From assembly GCA_902796095.1 (NCBI GenBank), contig CADBNP010000181.1:1-8182 (forward strand): a stretch of DNA of 8,182 bases, given 5' to 3'. The position numbers and the translations under genes were made by a program. This DNA comes from an uncultured Aeromonadales bacterium (GTDB lineage: Bacteria > Pseudomonadota > Gammaproteobacteria > Enterobacterales > Succinivibrionaceae). Below the pieces are notes generated by a model that saw nothing but the letters and a program-made list of their open reading frames with translations, did no database searches and was not told the origin of the DNA. Positions 5,425 through 8,182 of this stretch are shown one piece after another; position 1 is the stretch's first letter; every line of letters starts with the position of its first letter.

Positions 5425-7998
5425 GTAAACAACTGAAACAGCAGTATAGCCCTCATCCTCCACTGCCTTCTTCAGTATTTCCTCACTGATTCTTTTATGA
5501 AGCTTCAGTTCTGCTGTTCCCTTCTCATGACTGAGATCCGCTCTTATCACGCCTTCGACTCTTTCCAAAGCTTTTTTCACATGTTCCTCGCAGTGACAGC
5601 ACATCATTCCTTCTATCGTCATGATGCATAGAACAGTACTCTTGTCAGAATTCCCTTCACAAACCGCGGCACAATGATGGATTTCAGGACAAACACTTCC
5701 TGACTGCACTGCTTTTTCTTCTTCCTGAGTCTGCATTCCCAATTCTGGTCCGGAACCTGCAACAGCATGGATCTCTTTTTCGATCAGCTTAAGTCTCAAA
5801 GCATTCATCACGACACAGAAGCTCGACATGCTCATGGCAAAAGCTGCCACAACAGGACTAAGCTGCCACCCGAGCCAGTGGCTGAAAACTCCCGCAGCAA
5901 GAGGGATTGCCGCAAGATTGTAACAGAAAGCCCAGAAGAAATTTTCATGGATGTTTCTGAGCGTCAGTCTGCTGATCCTTACTGCTGCATATACATCCGA
6001 CACGCGATTGTGGATCAGAATAATATCTGCACTGTCAGCTGCTATGTCCGTACCTGATCGCATAACCATGCCGATATCACTGACAGCAAGAGCAGGAGCA
6101 TCATTGATACCGTCACCCACCATTGCGGTAACACCGGATTTCCTCATTTCCCGTATCTTTTCCGCCTTTGTTGCAGGATCTATGCCTGCAGCGATTTCAT
6201 CAGCACCGACAGATCTGCCGATAACTGAAGCTGTGACAGCATTATCGCCGGTCAGCATAACAACTCTTATACCGCAGTTTCTTAATAAAGCGACTCCTTT
6301 TACTGAATCAGGTCTCAGAGTATCGGCAACAGCCATCACTCCAAGAAGTCTGCTGTCCTCGGCAAAGAAAACGGCAGTCTTGCCCTGCCCTGCAAATTCT
6401 TCACATTTTGCCCGCACATCCACAGGGAGTCCTGCATATTTTTCAATAAAGACAGCACTGCCGCCAGAAACAAATTTTCCATTGACTATCCCGGTAATGC
6501 CATTGCCGGGAAAGATTTTAAATTCCGAAACAGCTGAAGCGGAAATCCCGTATTCAGCTTCCAAACCCCTGACAGCTCTGGCTACAGGATGTTCACTGTA
6601 ATGTTCAACTGAACATGAAACCTGCAGAAAGTAATTCAGTTCTGTACTGCCGCAAAGGAGAATATCCGTGACAGCCATTTTTCCGCAGGTAACAGTCCCT
6701 GTTTTATCAAGAGCCACCTGGGAAATTGTGCATGTTTTTTCAAGAGCCTCGGCATTTTTAAAGATAATTCCGCAGCGTGCGGCAACACCGGTTCCAACCA
6801 TTACTGACACAGGAGTTGCAAGGCCGAGAGCACAGGGACAGCTGATCACAAGAACAGACACTGCATAGGAAAGAGCGACCCCGGGATCAGAACCAAGAAT
6901 CATCCAGATCGTAAAAGTCACAAGAGAAACCAGCATAACGGCAGGAACAAAAAAACCGGCTATTCTGTCCGCCACTCTGGCGACAGGAGCCTTTGTTTCA
7001 GCAGCATATCTGACCATGCCGATCAGTTTTGCAAATGCGGTATCGGAACCTGTGTTCACCGCCCTGCATTTAAGAACACCGTTGAAATTAACCGATGCCG
7101 CGGAAACAGAATCTCCGCAGTGCTTGTCAACAGGAACACTCTCACCGGTAAGAAAAGATTCATCGGCACTGCTGACACCATCAATCACAATTCCATCTGC
7201 CGGGAAAACCTCTCCTGGACGAACAATAAAAATATCATCAGACTTAAGTTCATCAGCAGGTATTTCTACTTCAGATTCTCCCCGAACCGCAACCGCAAGT
7301 TTCGGTGACATGCTCTGCATTGCTCTTACCGCTGAGATCGTTTTGTACTTTGCCCTGGATTCAAGCATTTTGCCAAAAGTGACAAGAGTCAGGATCATGG
7401 CTGCAGCTTCAAAATACATGCACTCCCCGTAATACTCAGAACCGAACACAGAGAAGTCATGAAGAAAGATTCGGCAGCTCCACAGCAGAGATGCTGATGA
7501 TCCAAGAGAAACAAGGGTATCCATATTGGGAGAGAATGAGAGTAGACTTTTAAATCCCCGCACAAAATAAATTCTGTTGATCAAGACTACAGCAAGAGTG
7601 AGAGACAGTTCAATCAGATAGGTGAACATGGGACTGTCAGTTGTCAGCGGGGGAGCCGGAAGATTTAAAAGAGGGACACCCATGGAAAGATAAACAAGCG
7701 GAAGAAGAGCTGCCAGAGAGAAAACGAATTTCTTAAATAAAATCCTGTATTCAGAATCTTCATCCTCAGTTTCATTTTCACCGCATCCACTGTCACTCCC
7801 GTTTATTACATCAGCACCATAACCTGCTTTCCTCACCGCAGCGACAATAGTATCAGGTTCGGCTCTGCCATCTATCATCATTGTTCCTGACAGAAAGTTG
7901 ACTGAGCAGGAATCTACACCTTTAAGATTTGATACGACCTTTTCAACTTTTAAACTGCATGCCGTACAATTCATTCCGGTGACTCTGAATAAAATCAT
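5395..7998 (-). CDS. copA: Copper-exporting P1B-type ATPase CopA with N- and C-terminal metal-binding domains
   Basis: The ATG at 7998-7996 gives 867 residues. Domain order: an N-terminal HMA domain (2-66) with GMNCTAC (C11, C14); four membrane helices (about 86-211); the actuator domain with TGES (284-287); the membrane copper site CPC (387-389); the phosphorylation motif DKTGT (D431); the P1B nucleotide-binding signature SEHP (468-471) and GNG (498-500); TGDN (583-586) and GDGINDAP (628-635); and the last two helices with YN (693-694) and MSMSS (722-726). CPC, YN and MxxSS together mark Cu(I) pumps, which drive cytoplasmic copper out across the inner membrane using ATP. After the usual end there is a 60-residue linker with C770, H774, H775, C776 and C780, then a second HMA domain (about 791-857) with GMMCCHC. 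All catalytic motifs are intact. No copper-responsive regulator gene lies in the window. Confidence 0.95.
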   Translation of the reverse strand: MILFRVTGMNCTACSLKVEKVVSNLKGVDSCSVNFLSGTMMIDGRAEPDTIVAAVRKAGYGADVINGSDSGCGENETEDEDSEYRILFKKFVFSLAALLPLVYLSMGVPLLNLPAPPLTTDSPMFTYLIELSLTLAVVLINRIYFVRGFKSLLSFSPNMDTLVSLGSSASLLWSCRIFLHDFSVFGSEYYGECMYFEAAAMILTLVTFGKMLESRAKYKTISAVRAMQSMSPKLAVAVRGESEVEIPADELKSDDIFIVRPGEVFPADGIVIDGVSSADESFLTGESVPVDKHCGDSVSAASVNFNGVLKCRAVNTGSDTAFAKLIGMVRYAAETKAPVARVADRIAGFFVPAVMLVSLVTFTIWMILGSDPGVALSYAVSVLVISCPCALGLATPVSVMVGTGVAARCGIIFKNAEALEKTCTISQVALDKTGTVTCGKMAVTDILLCGSTELNYFLQVSCSVEHYSEHPVARAVRGLEAEYGISASAVSEFKIFPGNGITGIVNGKFVSGGSAVFIEKYAGLPVDVRAKCEEFAGQGKTAVFFAEDSRLLGVMAVADTLRPDSVKGVALLRNCGIRVVMLTGDNAVTASVIGRSVGADEIAAGIDPATKAEKIREMRKSGVTAMVGDGINDAPALAVSDIGMVMRSGTDIAADSADIILIHNRVSDVYAAVRISRLTLRNIHENFFWAFCYNLAAIPLAAGVFSHWLGWQLSPVVAAFAMSMSSFCVVMNALRLKLIEKEIHAVAGSGPELGMQTQEEEKAVQSGSVCPEIHHCAAVCEGNSDKSTVLCIMTIEGMMCCHCEEHVKKALERVEGVIRADLSHEKGTAELKLHKRISEEILKKAVEDEGYTAVSVVYGSDCRIKTD

Positions 7999-8005
7999 GG
8001 ATATA

Positions 8006-8011
8006 TCCTTT
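8006..8011 (-). promoter_or_regulatory. Ribosome binding site that sets the copA start
   Basis: On the minus strand AAAGGA (8011-8006) stands 7 bases before the ATG at 7998. The frame is open 18 codons further upstream to a TTG at 8052, but HMA domains normally start just before the first strand, as in MILFRVTGMNC. The ATG at 7998 is therefore the better start. Confidence 0.75.
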
Positions 8012-8056
8012 AACAGAAAGACGGAGTTTCTGATACTCCCCCAAGAAGACAAACTG

Positions 8057-8094
8057 ACGCTCAGACTTTAAGCATGAAAAATGATCCTGAGCGT
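8057..8094. promoter_or_regulatory. 8-bp perfect dyad in the copA upstream region
   Basis: ACGCTCAG (8057-8064) and CTGAGCGT (8087-8094) form a perfect inverted repeat with 22 bases between the arms; the arm centres are 30 bases apart, close to three helical turns. It could be a two-site operator or a leader hairpin for copA. Read on the plus strand it is followed by ATTTTT, as in a terminator, but no plus-strand gene is seen to need one. It is not a recognisable CueR or CopY box. Confidence 0.4.
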
Positions 8095-8118
8095 ATTTTT
8101 GCAAAAGACCTGCTAAAA

Positions 8119-8148
8119 ATTATCTCAGAAACCTCTGCTATCTGGTAA
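8119..8148 (-). promoter_or_regulatory. Weak candidate promoter for copA
   Basis: On the minus strand TTACCA (8148-8143) and GATAAT (8124-8119) are separated by 18 bases. They match four and five of six consensus bases respectively. Transcription would start near 8112, giving a leader of about 115 bases that includes the dyad at 8057-8094. CueR-type promoters usually carry a 19-base spacer around a GC-rich dyad, which is not evident here. Confidence 0.3.
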
Positions 8149-8168
8149 TATCTTTTTTGCAGGGGCTT

Positions 8169-8182
8169 TGACCTGTGTGTCA
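8169..8182. promoter_or_regulatory. Palindrome TGAC-N6-GTCA at the right edge
   Basis: TGAC (8169-8172), six bases, then GTCA (8179-8182) form an inverted repeat that stops exactly at the window edge and could extend further. It lies upstream of the copA promoter candidate, where an operator would be expected. An assignment to a known regulator cannot be made. Confidence 0.2.

Noticed and set aside
7999..8052. A longer copA product starting at TTG 8052.
   Set aside because: ATG 7998 has a good ribosome binding site and starts right at the HMA domain; the extra 18 residues have no similarity to the family.
8074..8148. A 24-codon plus-strand mini-ORF (ATG 8074, stop 8146-8148) antisense to the copA leader.
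   Set aside because: No Shine-Dalgarno, and the length is unremarkable by chance.

Overview
The window looks like chromosomal DNA from a motile Gram-negative bacterium. The evidence is a flagellar or type III export regulatory pair, a lipobox-bearing lipoprotein and a copper-exporting P-type ATPase, all in moderately AT-rich DNA with strong Shine-Dalgarno sites. A host-associated gammaproteobacterium is plausible, but that is inference; no rRNA or other taxonomic marker is present.

Layout. (1) 1-241, minus strand: the first 80 codons of a gene running off the left edge, probably an IS1634-type transposase with a DUF4277-like N-terminus. (2) 242-407: a divergent intergenic region upstream of the next gene. 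(3) 408-4250, plus strand: a 1280-residue FliK-like hook-length control protein. It has a helical N-terminal part, a long Ser/Gln-rich middle with about nine tandem 26-residue (78-bp) repeats at 1989-2687, and a C-terminal Flg_hook-type domain. (4) 4252-4557, plus strand: a 101-residue stand-alone protein resembling the FlhB/YscU segment downstream of the autocleavage site, one base after fliK and probably translationally coupled to it. (5) 4558-4877: no gene seen, one candidate promoter. (6) 4878-5357, plus strand: a small cysteine-containing lipoprotein of unknown function. (7) 5395-7998, minus strand: a CopA-type Cu(I) ATPase with heavy-metal-associated domains at both ends, convergent with the lipoprotein gene. 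(8) 7999-8182: the copA upstream region, with a weak promoter candidate, an 8-bp dyad and a palindrome at the window edge.

How the genes fit together. FliK measures hook length and then acts on the FlhB cytoplasmic domain to switch export from rod/hook to filament substrates. Finding a FliK-like ruler coupled to a free FlhB C-terminal-fragment-like protein suggests a two-gene substrate-specificity module. Its most unusual property is ruler length, which appears to have grown by in-frame duplication of a 78-bp unit, with one 60-bp stretch still identical between neighbouring copies. The lipoprotein and copA genes are separate units. Nothing in the sequence ties them to the export pair.
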